A stretch of DNA of 64,000 nucleotides from the NCBI GenBank assembly GCA_965215215.1, contig OZ244043.1, positions 2,046,001 through 2,110,000 on the forward strand. The letters are read 5' to 3'. Of the stretch, positions 32,146 to 41,492 are shown in pieces. The translations under genes were made by a program, and so were the position numbers. The notes under the pieces were generated by a model. It did no database searches, was not told where the DNA came from, and saw only the letters and a program-made list of their open reading frames with translations. Positions within the stretch are counted from its first letter, which is position 1, and each line of letters begins with the position of its first letter. The stretch comes from CALDTK01 sp965215215. Lineage in GTDB: Bacteria > Bacteroidota > Bacteroidia > Chitinophagales > Saprospiraceae.

Positions 32146-33864
32146 ATGCCCAGCTTCAACATCGACGCCGACAAGGCGCTCACCTACGACGCGATTGTAG
32201 TCGGATCGGGCATCTCCGGGGGCTGGGCCGCGAAGGAGCTCTGCGAGCGGGGGCTCAAGACCCTCGTCCTCGAGCGCGGGCACATCGTCGAGCACGGGGA
32301 CTACCCGACCGCCTCGCTTGACCCCTGGGACATGGAGCTGCGCGGCGGGCTGACCGCCGAGGAGCAGGCGAAGCACTACAAGTCGGTGCGCTCGGGCTTC
32401 GTCGGCAAGGACGCCGAGCACTACCACGCCAACGACCGCGAGAACCCCTACACCGAGGCGAAACCCTTCCTCTGGGTCCGCGCGCACGTGATGGGCGGGC
32501 GGAGTTTGCTGTGGGGGAAGCAGACGTACCGGTGGAGCGACATCGACTTCGCCGCCAACGCCGAGGACGGGCACGGGGTCGACTGGCCGATCCGCTACAG
32601 GGACCTCGAGCCGTGGTACACTTACGTCGAAAAGTTCGCCGGGATCAGCGGCTCGGCCGAGGGCTTGCCGCAGCTGCCGGACAGCCACTTTCTGCCGCCG
32701 ATGGAGCTGAACGTGGTCGAGAAGCACGTCCGCGAGCGGATCGAGCGGAACCACCGCGGCCGCCGGCTGATCATCGGGCGCTGCGCGCACCTGACCGAGT
32801 ACCGCCCCGACGACCACGGCCCCGACCGCGGGCAGTGCCAGTACCGCAACCGCTGCAGCCGCGGCTGCCCCTTCGGCGCGTACTTCTCGAGCAACGCGAG
32901 CACCCTGCCCGCCGCCAACGCGACCGGGAAGTTGACCATCCGTCCTTACTCCATCGCGCAGGAGGTGACGTACGACGAGGCCGCCGGCCGGGCCACCGGG
33001 GTGCGCGTGATCGACGCCGAGACGGGCGAGGCGATCGAGTACAAGGCGCGGCTGGTCTTCCTCAACGCCTCGGCGCTGTCGACGACGCAGATCTTGATGA
33101 ACTCGACCTCGGGTCGCTTCGAGCGCGGGCTGGGCAACGACTCCGGCGAGCTGGGCCACAACCTCATGGACCACACCTACCGCGTGGGCGCGGTGGGGCG
33201 GGTCGAGGGCTTCGACGACCGCTACTACAAGGGGCGTCGGCCCAACGGCATCTACATCCCGCGCTACGTCAACGTCGACGCGGCGAGTCGCTCGGACGAG
33301 TTCGTGCGCGGCTTCGGGTACCAGGGCGGGGCCGGCCGCGGGAGTTCACGCTCGGCGGCCAACCGCGCGGAGTTCGGCGGGGCGTATAAGGACTCGCTGT
33401 TCGCGCCGGGTCCGTGGGAGTTCTTCATCACCGGCTTCTCGGAGAGCTTGCCGAACCACGACAACCACGTGCGGCTCAACCGCGACGTGCTCGACGCGTG
33501 GGGCCAGCCGACCCTCACGATCGACGCGGAGTGGGGCGACAACGAGCGCGCCCTCAACGCGCGGGCGCGCGCCGACGCGGTGGAGATGCTGGAGGGGGCG
33601 GGCCTCGAGGAGGTGGTCGGTTTCGACAACGAGCACGAGATGGGCTACGGGATCCACGAGATGGGGACGGCGCGGATGGGGCGCGACCCGAAGACGTCGG
33701 TGTTGAACGGGCACAACCAGGTGTGGGGGGCGGAGAACGTGTTCGTGACGGACGGGGCGTGCATGACGTCGTCGGCGTGCGTGAATCCGAGTCTGACGTA
33801 CATGGCGTTGACGGCGCGGGCGGTCGACTACGCGGTGGGGGAGGGGAGGAAGCTGAATTTGTAG
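32146..33864 (+). CDS. GMC-family FAD-dependent oxidoreductase
   Basis: A 572-residue flavoprotein. FAD-binding AIVVGSGISGGWAAKELCER (GxGxxG) lies at about 18-37, followed by VMGGRSLLWGKQTYRW and YRNRCSRGCPFGAYFSSNAS (Cys-rich loop of this subfamily). The C-terminal substrate domain has GYGIHEMGTARMGRDPKTSV (active-site His) and DGACMTSSACVNPSLTYMAL (Asn). This subfamily (gluconate/2-keto-gluconate dehydrogenase type) works with a Tat-exported subunit 3, found here at 37741, and transfers electrons to a cytochrome. Start ATG 32146 is chosen because upstream codons in frame are low-complexity. Complete. Confidence 0.95.
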   Translation: MPSFNIDADKALTYDAIVVGSGISGGWAAKELCERGLKTLVLERGHIVEHGDYPTASLDPWDMELRGGLTAEEQAKHYKSVRSGFVGKDAEHYHANDRENPYTEAKPFLWVRAHVMGGRSLLWGKQTYRWSDIDFAANAEDGHGVDWPIRYRDLEPWYTYVEKFAGISGSAEGLPQLPDSHFLPPMELNVVEKHVRERIERNHRGRRLIIGRCAHLTEYRPDDHGPDRGQCQYRNRCSRGCPFGAYFSSNASTLPAANATGKLTIRPYSIAQEVTYDEAAGRATGVRVIDAETGEAIEYKARLVFLNASALSTTQILMNSTSGRFERGLGNDSGELGHNLMDHTYRVGAVGRVEGFDDRYYKGRRPNGIYIPRYVNVDAASRSDEFVRGFGYQGGAGRGSSRSAANRAEFGGAYKDSLFAPGPWEFFITGFSESLPNHDNHVRLNRDVLDAWGQPTLTIDAEWGDNERALNARARADAVEMLEGAGLEEVVGFDNEHEMGYGIHEMGTARMGRDPKTSVLNGHNQVWGAENVFVTDGACMTSSACVNPSLTYMALTARAVDYAVGEGRKLNL

Positions 33865-34221
33865 GGCGTGGGCGGGGGGGTGCCGCTCGATATTCCCGGG
33901 AAAGGAGTGACTCGCGCACGCGCGTCGGACGCGCTAAGCTGTGCTCAGCGATCGCGTAAGCTGAATCACCGGCAGTACTGCCCGGGCAACGCAAGCCGTA
34001 CGTATGGCGCGTACGATGCGTACGATCTCTGATACATCGGCGTACCCTCAATCTTGGAGTGAGGGGAGTCGGTCGAGATCGTTAGACTTGACTAAATTTT
34101 TTGCGCACGAGACTTCCGAAACGCCACATAAACCGGGATATCTTTCAGAATTAGCTTGTGTTATTTTGCAATATGTCCCCCGCCGGTTACCTCTAACCTT
34201 CTTACGCTCGAAAACCACACC
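33865..34221. other. Intergenic region before the ricin/PA14 secreted protein
   Basis: No gene. GC-rich with repeated GCGTACGAT at its centre. It becomes AT-rich near 34085-34175, where TTATTTTG (34160-34167) resembles a -7 element for the gene at 34222. Confidence 0.4.
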
Positions 34222-37173
34222 ATGAAACAAATCCTTTACTGCCTATCAGCGCTACTCTACGTTGCCCCCCAAACGTTAGACGCCCAAACCCGCGACCCCT
34301 TCCTGTGGCCCTACCAAGCCACCTCCATCTGGAACACCCCGATCGGCTCCGAAGCCGTTTACGAACCGGCTGATTTCACTGATGCGGGCAACGCGGGAGT
34401 CGATATTATACACATTCAGAAAACATCCGAGGACTTCCCGGCTCGCGATGTTTTCGCCGAGCGGGGCGGGTTCAACCGAGACGGTGGACGCTGCTCCCGT
34501 CAAGATTTTGATCTCGGTTTCGACCTACGCGTTCCGGACGATTGGCTCGTCCCCGACGCAGGGCCCGACAACCCCTACGGACTTACCCCCAATAGCAGCT
34601 TCGCCATCGTCACCACCGACGGTCTTCGTTCTATCCAGGGGCAGGTGTTAGCGCGCTGCGAGGTGGGCGGTCCCATTTTTATGCCCGACTTTATGCGCTT
34701 CGATGGGAATCGTAAAGAATCCAGTCTGCGGGGTGACGGACTCGATATTGGCACAGCCGGCCATGGTGCCAGCGGTCTTTCCACGTTAGGAGGCACCATC
34801 CGTCTGGGCGAGCTCATCAACGGCGACCCCATCCGCCACGCGATCAAAGTGAATCCCTACGCCAACAAATCGCTACACTACTCCGAGGCCGTTCCCGGTT
34901 TCCGCTGGCCCGCCGGGCGGGCGGACGGCTACGCTGGCGACCCTGCATCTGAGATCCGTTACAATCCCAATGCCGATAGTGACATCGTTATGGGCTCCCT
35001 GCTGGCTATTCCCCCCGAGGCCACCCCGGAGTCCTTGGGTCTCACTACCGTGGCGGGACGGAAGATGTTTCAGGCCATGCAGAACTACGGGGTCTACTTC
35101 GTGGAGGATGCCGCTTTCGATACCTGGGACATTGTGGCTGAGCGCGACGTAGAGATCGAGTTCGAACGTACCTACGGTTTCGGTATGGACAGCCCCGAAT
35201 GGCTGGACGAGATGAACAAACTGATGACCTCCCTGAGTGTGATCACTAATAACTCTCCTACCTCCGTTGGCGGCGGCGGCACGCCGCGGGCGGCGCTCGC
35301 GCCGGAGTTCATCCCTATCCCCGTTCCGACCTTCAACGTATTTCGCCTCCGCCCACTCTCGGATCCCACGCAGGCCGTCACCCTCGAAGACGCCGGACCC
35401 GACGGACGTTTCGGATTCGGGAACAGCCACAACCTGGGACTGGCTCCCAACGAACCCGACAGCGCACTGCAGCTCTGGAAGATCAACGAGAAGGGCGATC
35501 TCTTCCAGTTCGAATCCATCGGTATCAACCGCAACAAGGTGTGTATGGACGTCGATAATTCCGGTTTCGACGGAGCCACCAACGTACACACGTGGCTGTG
35601 TGGCGACCCGGAAGCGGAGAACCGCCTTTACGAGTTGGTGCCGGTGCCCGGCGGCGGGGAGAATCAATTTTACGTCTTACCCAGCCACGCCAAGAGTAAG
35701 GGCTACACCAACGAACTGCGCCTCACCGCCGAGGGCGGCAACCTCTCCAGTACTCCGGCAAGCGATTCCGACGCCCAGATTTTTACTCTGGAACCCACCG
35801 GTGACAACACCGTCCTGGAACCGTTCGCCGACCGCTGCGAGAACACCGGACTTATCCGTTACGAGCGCTACGAGAACTTGGCGGGCGGCAGTCTGTCCGC
35901 CCTCGAGGAGGCTAGCGATTTCCCCGCTGATCCCGACTTCACGGCCTACGTGACCTCCCTCGAGGCGCCCGCCAATGTCGGTAGCCAGTACGGAGCGCGC
36001 ATGACCGCTTACATCTGCCCCCCCGAAACCGGGACCTACCGCTTTTGGGTAGCCGGTGACGATCACGCCGAACTCTACTTGAGTACCGATAGCGACGCGG
36101 CCAATATGCGCCGCATCGCCTTCACTAGTAAATGGACGAACGCGCAGCAGTGGGACCGTTCGCCCACCCAGCGGTCGGCCGACATCACCCTGGAAAAGGG
36201 GCGGCTTTACTACGTAGAGGCTCGCCTCAAGGAAAACGGTGGGAACGATCACCTAGCGGTGGGTTGGCGTAAACCCTCCGATGGGGCGGGTGATTCCCCC
36301 CACGAAGTTGTGCCCGGTTCTGCCTTGGCCCCCGTAGGGAGGATTCCGTTCTTCGGGCTGAAAGAATCTGACGGCTGTACAGGTACGAGTGGAATTACTT
36401 ACCGACGCTACGAGGGGATTCCCGGAAGCGACGTGGGCCTGCTTACTTCTGCACTTTCCTATCCCGACGTTCCGGACGAAGAGGCCGTACTGTCGGCCTT
36501 TGATGCCCCCGTTGGCGTCGGAGATCGCTACGGCGCTAGTCTTCAGGGATACCTGTGCGTTCCCGAGACCGGTTTCTACTACTTCTGGATAGCCGGTGAC
36601 GACCGCGCCGAACTGAACCTGAGCACCGACGGGAATCCGGCCAACAAGCAGCGAATCGCCTTCCTGGACGGTAAGAATACGGGTCGCTACCAGTGGAATC
36701 GCCTTACCTCCCAGCGTAGCTCCGCTATCCCTCTGGTGGCCGGACGCCGCTACTACATCGAAGGGCTGCTGAAGGAGAACGGCGGGGGTGATCACCTTTC
36801 CGTAGGCTGGCGCACCCCTTCCAGTGGCTTCGGCAACGACCCAACCGAGGTGATACCCGGTCGTGTACTCGTTCCCCTCGAGGGGACGGTTCCCACCCCG
36901 CTATCCACCGATGCTGAACTCGGTGCCAGAGGACAGACGACCGATCAGGTTACCCTGTTTCCTAACCCCTCGGCCGATGGGTTGATGAACCTGCACCTGA
37001 ACGGAGCAGTAGAAGGACAGCTCACGGTATTTTCGGCATCCGGTCAGCTAATCCTCCGGCAACCCATCGACCGAGCGGAGAGCCAATTTCGGATCGAAAG
37101 ACCGGGCGTCTACCTCGTCCACGTTACGCAAGGGGAGGAGGTGCTGGCCGTTCGCCGGGTCGTTGTCCAGTAG
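34222..37173 (+). CDS. Large secreted protein: ricin-type lectin, two PA14-like domains, T9SS tail
   Basis: A 983-residue protein from ATG 34222 (MKQILYCLSALLYVAPQTLD signal). Residues about 25-370 form an unrecognised domain beginning FLWPYQATSIWNTPIGSEAV. About 375-535 is ricin-type lectin-like (ALQLWKINEKGDLFQFES, NKVCMDVDNSGFDGATNVHT). Two related PA14/GLEYA-like repeats follow at about 545-700 and 715-885: ETGTYRFWVAGDDHAELYLS with LKENGGNDHLAVGWRKPS, and ETGFYYFWIAGDDRAELNLS with LKENGGGDHLSVGWRTPS. The C-terminal sorting domain has LFPNPSADGLMNLHL. It is probably surface-anchored carbohydrate binding with an unknown N-terminal activity. Confidence 0.85.
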   Translation: MKQILYCLSALLYVAPQTLDAQTRDPFLWPYQATSIWNTPIGSEAVYEPADFTDAGNAGVDIIHIQKTSEDFPARDVFAERGGFNRDGGRCSRQDFDLGFDLRVPDDWLVPDAGPDNPYGLTPNSSFAIVTTDGLRSIQGQVLARCEVGGPIFMPDFMRFDGNRKESSLRGDGLDIGTAGHGASGLSTLGGTIRLGELINGDPIRHAIKVNPYANKSLHYSEAVPGFRWPAGRADGYAGDPASEIRYNPNADSDIVMGSLLAIPPEATPESLGLTTVAGRKMFQAMQNYGVYFVEDAAFDTWDIVAERDVEIEFERTYGFGMDSPEWLDEMNKLMTSLSVITNNSPTSVGGGGTPRAALAPEFIPIPVPTFNVFRLRPLSDPTQAVTLEDAGPDGRFGFGNSHNLGLAPNEPDSALQLWKINEKGDLFQFESIGINRNKVCMDVDNSGFDGATNVHTWLCGDPEAENRLYELVPVPGGGENQFYVLPSHAKSKGYTNELRLTAEGGNLSSTPASDSDAQIFTLEPTGDNTVLEPFADRCENTGLIRYERYENLAGGSLSALEEASDFPADPDFTAYVTSLEAPANVGSQYGARMTAYICPPETGTYRFWVAGDDHAELYLSTDSDAANMRRIAFTSKWTNAQQWDRSPTQRSADITLEKGRLYYVEARLKENGGNDHLAVGWRKPSDGAGDSPHEVVPGSALAPVGRIPFFGLKESDGCTGTSGITYRRYEGIPGSDVGLLTSALSYPDVPDEEAVLSAFDAPVGVGDRYGASLQGYLCVPETGFYYFWIAGDDRAELNLSTDGNPANKQRIAFLDGKNTGRYQWNRLTSQRSSAIPLVAGRRYYIEGLLKENGGGDHLSVGWRTPSSGFGNDPTEVIPGRVLVPLEGTVPTPLSTDAELGARGQTTDQVTLFPNPSADGLMNLHLNGAVEGQLTVFSASGQLILRQPIDRAESQFRIERPGVYLVHVTQGEEVLAVRRVVVQ

Positions 37174-37220
37174 TCGATTACCGACTTTCGGTGAGTCCCG
37201 CACCGGGGCGGTGCCTGGCC

Positions 37221-37286
37221 GCCGCGGCACACGTCTCGCCGCGGCACACGTCTCGCCGCGGCACACGTCTCGCCGCGGCACACGTT
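37221..37286. repeat. 17-bp tandem repeat, four copies
   Basis: GCCGCGGCACACGTCTC is repeated exactly at 37221, 37238 and 37255, with a fourth copy at 37272 that diverges after GCCGCGGCACACGT. The period is not a multiple of three and there is no gene, so this is an intergenic VNTR. Confidence 0.9.
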
Positions 37287-37398
37287 CGTCGTGACGCCGA
37301 GCGCGGAGCGGGATCCGGTGGGGGAGGGGATCGAGGTGATCGGGCTCAGGGAGCTACTCGTGGAGGTGGCTTGATCCCAGTTATCAAGCTAAGGTGTC

Positions 37399-37503
37399 AT
37401 GCCGGGATCGGGTCGGAGAGGCTACTTTCCAGCCACGGACCCCGAAGTGCTGCTCGAAATTCCTTGCGAGGAGGCGTTGATGGCGCGCGTACGGCAGACT
37501 CAC
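37399..37503 (+). pseudogene. Gene fragment, copy 1 of a paired relic
   Basis: The frame reads GYFPATDPEVLLEIPCEEAL then MARVRQTHGRG and loses sense. It resembles the fragment at 38522 (RYFLAVDSEVLLNIPYDKEL, MDRVRHLAERGR), sharing YFxAxDxEVLLxIP and LMxRVR. Family unknown. Copies lie on both sides of the dehydrogenase subunit gene. Confidence 0.45.
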
Positions 37504-37649
37504 GGACGGGGCCCCGCCCCCCATTCCCTCGTAGAGCCGCGCCGGCATCCGACACGGCGCGTGTGGCGTGCACCGGGGAATGTAGAGGCCCGCGCGGCGA
37601 TTTCGGAGTACGGCCCGACCGAGCGAGTCGTAAAGCCCACCGCCCCATC

Positions 37650-37695
37650 GGCTTTCGCCAAAACCTCCCTCGCGCGAACGGCTGTCGCCAAAACA
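37650..37695 (-). repeat. Tandem pair of the dispersed motif
   Basis: GGCTTTCGCCAAAACC (37650-37665) and GGCTGTCGCCAAAACA (37680-37695) lie 30 bases apart in the same orientation, 46-91 bases before the start at 37741. Confidence 0.75.
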
Positions 37696-37740
37696 GCTCG
37701 CGCGGGGAAGTGGGCCTAGCCGCCACTGTATCTTCCCCGC

Positions 37741-38346
37741 ATGACCCGCCGCCACCTCCTCCGCCAGGCCAGCCTCCTTACCGGTGGCACCTTGCTCGCC
37801 CCCGCCGCCCTCACCGCCCTCCTCCAGTCCTGCGCCGACACCGACCGCCGCGCCTGGCAACCCACCTACTTCACCCCCGAGGAGGCCGACTTCCTCACCG
37901 CCTACGTCGACACCCTCCTGCCGCGTACCGACACACCCGGCGGCCTCGACGTCAAGGTCGACGTCTTCATCGACCGCGTGCTGACCGCGACCTCGGCCCC
38001 GGGCGAGACTGAGTCGCCCGTGCGCGACGGCATCCGGGCCTTCGAAGAGGAGGTCCGCACGGGCGGCGGGACGACCTTCGCCGCGCTCGACGCGGGGGGG
38101 CGCGGCGCGCTTTTCGCCGCTGCCGAGGAGCGCTCCCCGCGCTACAACCCACAGGTGTGGGGGACGGCCGTTGGGGAGGAGCCGCCGATCGACTTCTACC
38201 GCTCGCTCAAGTCGATGGCGTTGTGGGCGTACCTCAGTTCGGAAGAGATCGGCACGGAGGTCCTCAACTACGACCCAGTGCCGGGGGGATTCGACGGCGA
38301 CATCCCGTTGGCGAGCGTCGGGGGGCGGGCTTGGAGCTTGGGGTAG
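37741..38346 (+). CDS. Gluconate 2-dehydrogenase subunit 3 family protein
   Basis: A 201-residue protein with a Tat-like signal (TRRHLLRQASLLTGGTLLAP, ending near LLQSCAD, possibly a lipobox Cys). The family core follows: YFTPEEADFLTAYVDTLLPR, TDTPGGLDVKVDVFIDRVL, then DFYRSLKSMALWAYLSSEEI and VLNYDPVPGGFDGDIPL. It is the exported small subunit of GMC-type membrane dehydrogenases. Its expected partner is the GMC protein at 32146-33864; normally the genes are adjacent, but here 3.9 kb with the ricin/PA14 gene and relics lies between. TATCTTC at 37729-37735 ends 5 bases before the ATG, suggesting a leaderless message. Confidence 0.92.
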   Translation: MTRRHLLRQASLLTGGTLLAPAALTALLQSCADTDRRAWQPTYFTPEEADFLTAYVDTLLPRTDTPGGLDVKVDVFIDRVLTATSAPGETESPVRDGIRAFEEEVRTGGGTTFAALDAGGRGALFAAAEERSPRYNPQVWGTAVGEEPPIDFYRSLKSMALWAYLSSEEIGTEVLNYDPVPGGFDGDIPLASVGGRAWSLG

Positions 38347-38521
38347 GCTTATACGCTCATCCCGGGGCGGGACATCTTTGCCGGTTAGAAAGGGCACGAG
38401 TAAAAGCGTTTTAGTTTCGTTTCGGAACCAAGTGTAAGGGGTTGAGATCTACTGTCGAGTGAGCTTTAATTGACTCTAGCCGCCGATCTGAGACATGAGG
38501 TCAACTCATAAATAGGGCATC
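38347..38521. other. Short non-coding gap
   Basis: AT-richer than its surroundings; nothing supported within it. Confidence 0.4.
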
Positions 38522-38660
38522 GTGGGTTCGAGAACGGGCGGGGCGAGGTACTTTTTAGCCGTGGACTCCGAAGTGTTGCTCAATATCCCCTACGATAAGG
38601 AATTGATGGATCGTGTGCGCCACCTAGCCGAGCGTGGGCGTGTAGCCTTCCTTAATCTTC
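38522..38660 (+). pseudogene. Gene fragment, copy 2 of a paired relic
   Basis: RYFLAVDSEVLLNIPYDKEL, MDRVRHLAERGRVAFL. Homologous to the fragment at 37399. The frame then runs into the IS3 remnant. No family identified. Confidence 0.45.
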
Positions 38661-38689
38661 AGGCAGTCCCAAACTGTAATTTTGGACAC

Positions 38690-39180
38690 ATGAATAAGAG
38701 CAAGTTTACCGAGGTCCAGACCATAAGGACCCTCTAGCGCAACGATGCCGGTCGCAAGGCCGCCGGTGTCTCACGCGAACTCGAGGTCCCCGTGGTCACC
38801 TACTACTCGTGGTGTAAGGAATGCGCCGAGGTGGACGCCCCCGACCTTGAGCGCCGCAAGTACTTCGAGGCCGAGAGCTAGCTCGACAACGCCGCCCTCA
38901 AAAAAGCCCTGTCAAAACAAGCGATGAGCTCGCACGCTAGCCGCCCGCTCGCGAGCTACCTCCACGACGCGCACGCACGACCGATTGCGCAGGCACGTGC
39001 GCTGGCGGGGATCTAGCGGGCGACCTAGCACTAACGCTCGCGCATGCTTCGGGTCTACCGCGCGCTTTGTCTAAAGCACTGCGCGCGGACGCAGGCGCAC
39101 CCTCACCCCGACCGAGGAGCGCCGCCCCGTGGCCCTCGCTGAAGGCGCGCATCCGGGACGGGGGTTCGCCCTCGGGCTTC
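38690..39180 (+). mobile_element. Decayed IS3-family insertion sequence
   Basis: ATG 38690 opens MNKSKFTEVQTIRTL, the N-terminus of IS3-family OrfA, then TAG (38735-38737). The frame continues NDAGRKAAGVSRELEVPVVT with YYSWCKECA (helix-turn-helix), FEAES, a further TAG and LDNAALKKAL (leucine-zipper part). OrfB-like RALAGI-RAT-H then has two TAGs and a TAA where Ser/Tyr/Tyr are expected (ISRATYHY), then LRVYRAL. No catalytic domain remains intact and no terminal inverted repeats were found. Confidence 0.78.
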
Positions 39181-39411
39181 CCCCCCCACGCTAAACACCC
39201 CCTCGCTCCTAACTGGGACAGTCTGAAAGCTGGGGAGGCTAACCCGTGTATTTAGGCCGTCGTCGGAGACGCGAGGGTGGTGTAGAGTGGTATCCATACC
39301 GTCGGTAGTGGCTCCGGCGACTTGCTGTTTAGTAGGTTACGCACGGCGGACATACGGTGCCGAAAACCCTGACCGTCTTTTAGGCAGCCCTTTACATCAA
39401 AAACATCACCT

Positions 39412-41382
39412 GTGAACAAGCTATCCACCCTGGTTTTGCTTCTGGTTACGCTGCTCGCGCAGACACTAGCGGGAGCAGCAGATCCTATAGTATTGACGTC
39501 TCCGAATGGGGACATCGTGGTCAACGTGGAGGTGACGGACGTCATCGAATTTAGCATTGACTTCGATCGGCAGCATCTTCTGGAGCGAGGGGTGATAGCG
39601 ATGGACCTCCTCGACGAAGTCCTCGGCGAAGATCCGCAACTCGTAAAGTCGGAGACGAGTACGACGAAGGAAGTTGTTCCGGTGCTCGTCCCACTCAAGA
39701 GCAGCGTCCTCGATGAGCACTACAATGCGCTGCTCTTGACGTTCGAGAAGGACTTCCAGGTCGAGTTCAGGGCATTCGACGATGGCGTGAGCTACAGATT
39801 CGTAACGAGTTTAGAGGATAGCGTTACGGTCGTCGACGAGCAGGCGGATTATCTATTTGCCGATAACTACAAGGCGTTCTTATCGGAAACCGAAACGACC
39901 TTTAGCAATTACGAGCATGTTTTTAAGCCCGTATGGATGCAGGACTTCGAGGAGGAGGATTTGGCGGTATTGCCCCTGTTCGTAGACGCTAATCGAGCGA
40001 AGGTCCTGCTCGCGGAGGCCGATCTGTACGATTATCCAGCCATGTTTCTAAACGGCGGAAACGGAAACACACTCTCGGGATGGTTTCCTCCTTATCCCAC
40101 CAAGACGGAGGTGGGGGTGGGGAGGTCCTGGTCGGACAGAAGGCTCCAGATTCCCGAGACGGGGGATTACATCGCGCGAACCGAAGGCCGGAGGACTTAC
40201 CCTTGGCGGATCTTTACGATCGCGAATGAGGATGCGGATATCGCGAACAGCAATCTGGTTTACTTGCTATCCCGAGCCTCGACCTACGATAATTTCGACT
40301 GGATCAAGCCGGGGCAAACCGCCTGGGAGTGGTGGCACGCGAGCAATATCATAGGCGTGGATTTCGAGTCTGGGTACAATACGGACACGTACAAGTACTA
40401 TATAGATTTTGCTTCCGAATACGGCGTGGAGTACATCCTGATGGACGAGGGTTGGTCCTTTAGTGTGACCGATATCAGTAAGCCGAACCCGGAGATTGAC
40501 CTTGAGGAGCTAGTGCGGTACGCAGAAGAGAAGGGCGTCGATATCATCCTCTGGGCATCCTGGTTGTCCGTTGAAAATACGCCTACTTTCTTCGATCAGG
40601 TAAAAGCGATCGGAGCCGCAGGGGTCAAAATTGACTTCATGGACAGGAGCGACCAATGGATGATGAACTACTACGAGCGGACCGCCAGGAGTGCCCTCGA
40701 GCATCAGCTGCTGGTCGACTTCCATGGGTCTATATCGCCCCGCGGACTGAGACGGGCTTATCCGAACGTCATATCCTACGAGGGGCTCACCGGGATGGAG
40801 CAGAACAAAGCCGGTGGTTTTGATACACCGAACAACCGAGTAATTCTCCCTTTCACCCGAAACGTCGTAGGTCCGATGGACTACACACCGGGGGCTATGA
40901 AGTCGGTGCATCCTGAGAACTGGCATGCCAACTGGGAGAATCCGATGAGTATTGGGACGCGTGCTCACCAACTTGCCCTCTTTGTCGTTTTCGAGAGCGG
41001 CCTTCAGATGTTGGCGGACAACCCCTCCGATTATTACAAATCGGACGAATGCACCCGATTCATCACGGACGTGCCAACGACTTGGGATGAAACGGTCGTC
41101 CTCGCGGGAGAGATCGGTGAGTTCATCGTCGTCGCGAAGCGAAAAGGCGCCGACTGGTACGTCGGAGGCATAACCAATGAGGAAGGCCGATCGGTAGACG
41201 TCGATTTATCGTTTCTGCCTAAGGATACAACGTATACCATGACGCTATTTAAGGATGGAGTCAACGCGACCCGCTATGCGCTCGACTACAAAAGGTCCGT
41301 TACGGATGTCGATTCCGATAGCGAAGTCACGGTTCAGATGGTGCTCAACGGGGGATTCGCCGCCAAACTTCAACCGAAGTAA
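39412..41382 (+). CDS. Glycoside hydrolase family 97 (retaining, alpha-galactosidase-like)
   Basis: A 656-residue secreted enzyme. The signal peptide (STLVLLLVTLLAQTLAG) is followed by an N-terminal beta-sandwich (LTSPNGDIVVNVEVTD, RAFDDGVSYRFV). A (beta/alpha)8 barrel starts near residue 300 (KPGQTAWEWWHASNIIGVDF, VEYILMDEGWSF) and a C-terminal beta domain follows. GVKIDFMDRSDQ places Asp408 as nucleophile and ISYEGLTGMEQNK places Glu457 as acid/base. These match the retaining GH97 group (BtGH97b type, alpha-galactosidase), not the inverting SusB group with Glu pairs. Start GTG 39412. It acts in the periplasm or on the surface on alpha-linked galactosides. No SusCD pair is adjacent. Confidence 0.92.
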   Translation: MNKLSTLVLLLVTLLAQTLAGAADPIVLTSPNGDIVVNVEVTDVIEFSIDFDRQHLLERGVIAMDLLDEVLGEDPQLVKSETSTTKEVVPVLVPLKSSVLDEHYNALLLTFEKDFQVEFRAFDDGVSYRFVTSLEDSVTVVDEQADYLFADNYKAFLSETETTFSNYEHVFKPVWMQDFEEEDLAVLPLFVDANRAKVLLAEADLYDYPAMFLNGGNGNTLSGWFPPYPTKTEVGVGRSWSDRRLQIPETGDYIARTEGRRTYPWRIFTIANEDADIANSNLVYLLSRASTYDNFDWIKPGQTAWEWWHASNIIGVDFESGYNTDTYKYYIDFASEYGVEYILMDEGWSFSVTDISKPNPEIDLEELVRYAEEKGVDIILWASWLSVENTPTFFDQVKAIGAAGVKIDFMDRSDQWMMNYYERTARSALEHQLLVDFHGSISPRGLRRAYPNVISYEGLTGMEQNKAGGFDTPNNRVILPFTRNVVGPMDYTPGAMKSVHPENWHANWENPMSIGTRAHQLALFVVFESGLQMLADNPSDYYKSDECTRFITDVPTTWDETVVLAGEIGEFIVVAKRKGADWYVGGITNEEGRSVDVDLSFLPKDTTYTMTLFKDGVNATRYALDYKRSVTDVDSDSEVTVQMVLNGGFAAKLQPK

Positions 41383-41492
41383 TGTTGCCTAGTACACGTC
41401 ATTGAGTCAACGTATTTTCAATGCTGGGACAGGCCGGAGCCTGCGCTACGTTGGTAAGTAAACCCGTCCATGTACTCGCATCCGTTCCCGCG

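Noticed and set aside
37221..37286. CRISPR array
   Set aside because: The repeats are directly adjacent without spacers and no cas genes are present; it is a tandem repeat.
38525..38545. tRNA T-arm
   Set aside because: GGGTTCGAGAACGGG resembles a T-loop, but there is no pairing T-stem, anticodon arm or acceptor stem around it.
10203..38737. Amber (TAG) recoding as an explanation for interrupted genes
   Set aside because: Many intact genes in the window end in TAG with proper family lengths (SDR, AraC, GMC, mutarotase, VOC), and the interrupted genes sit among clear pseudogenes. In the IS3 relic TAG and TAA stand at Ser, Tyr and Gln positions alike, which indicates random decay.
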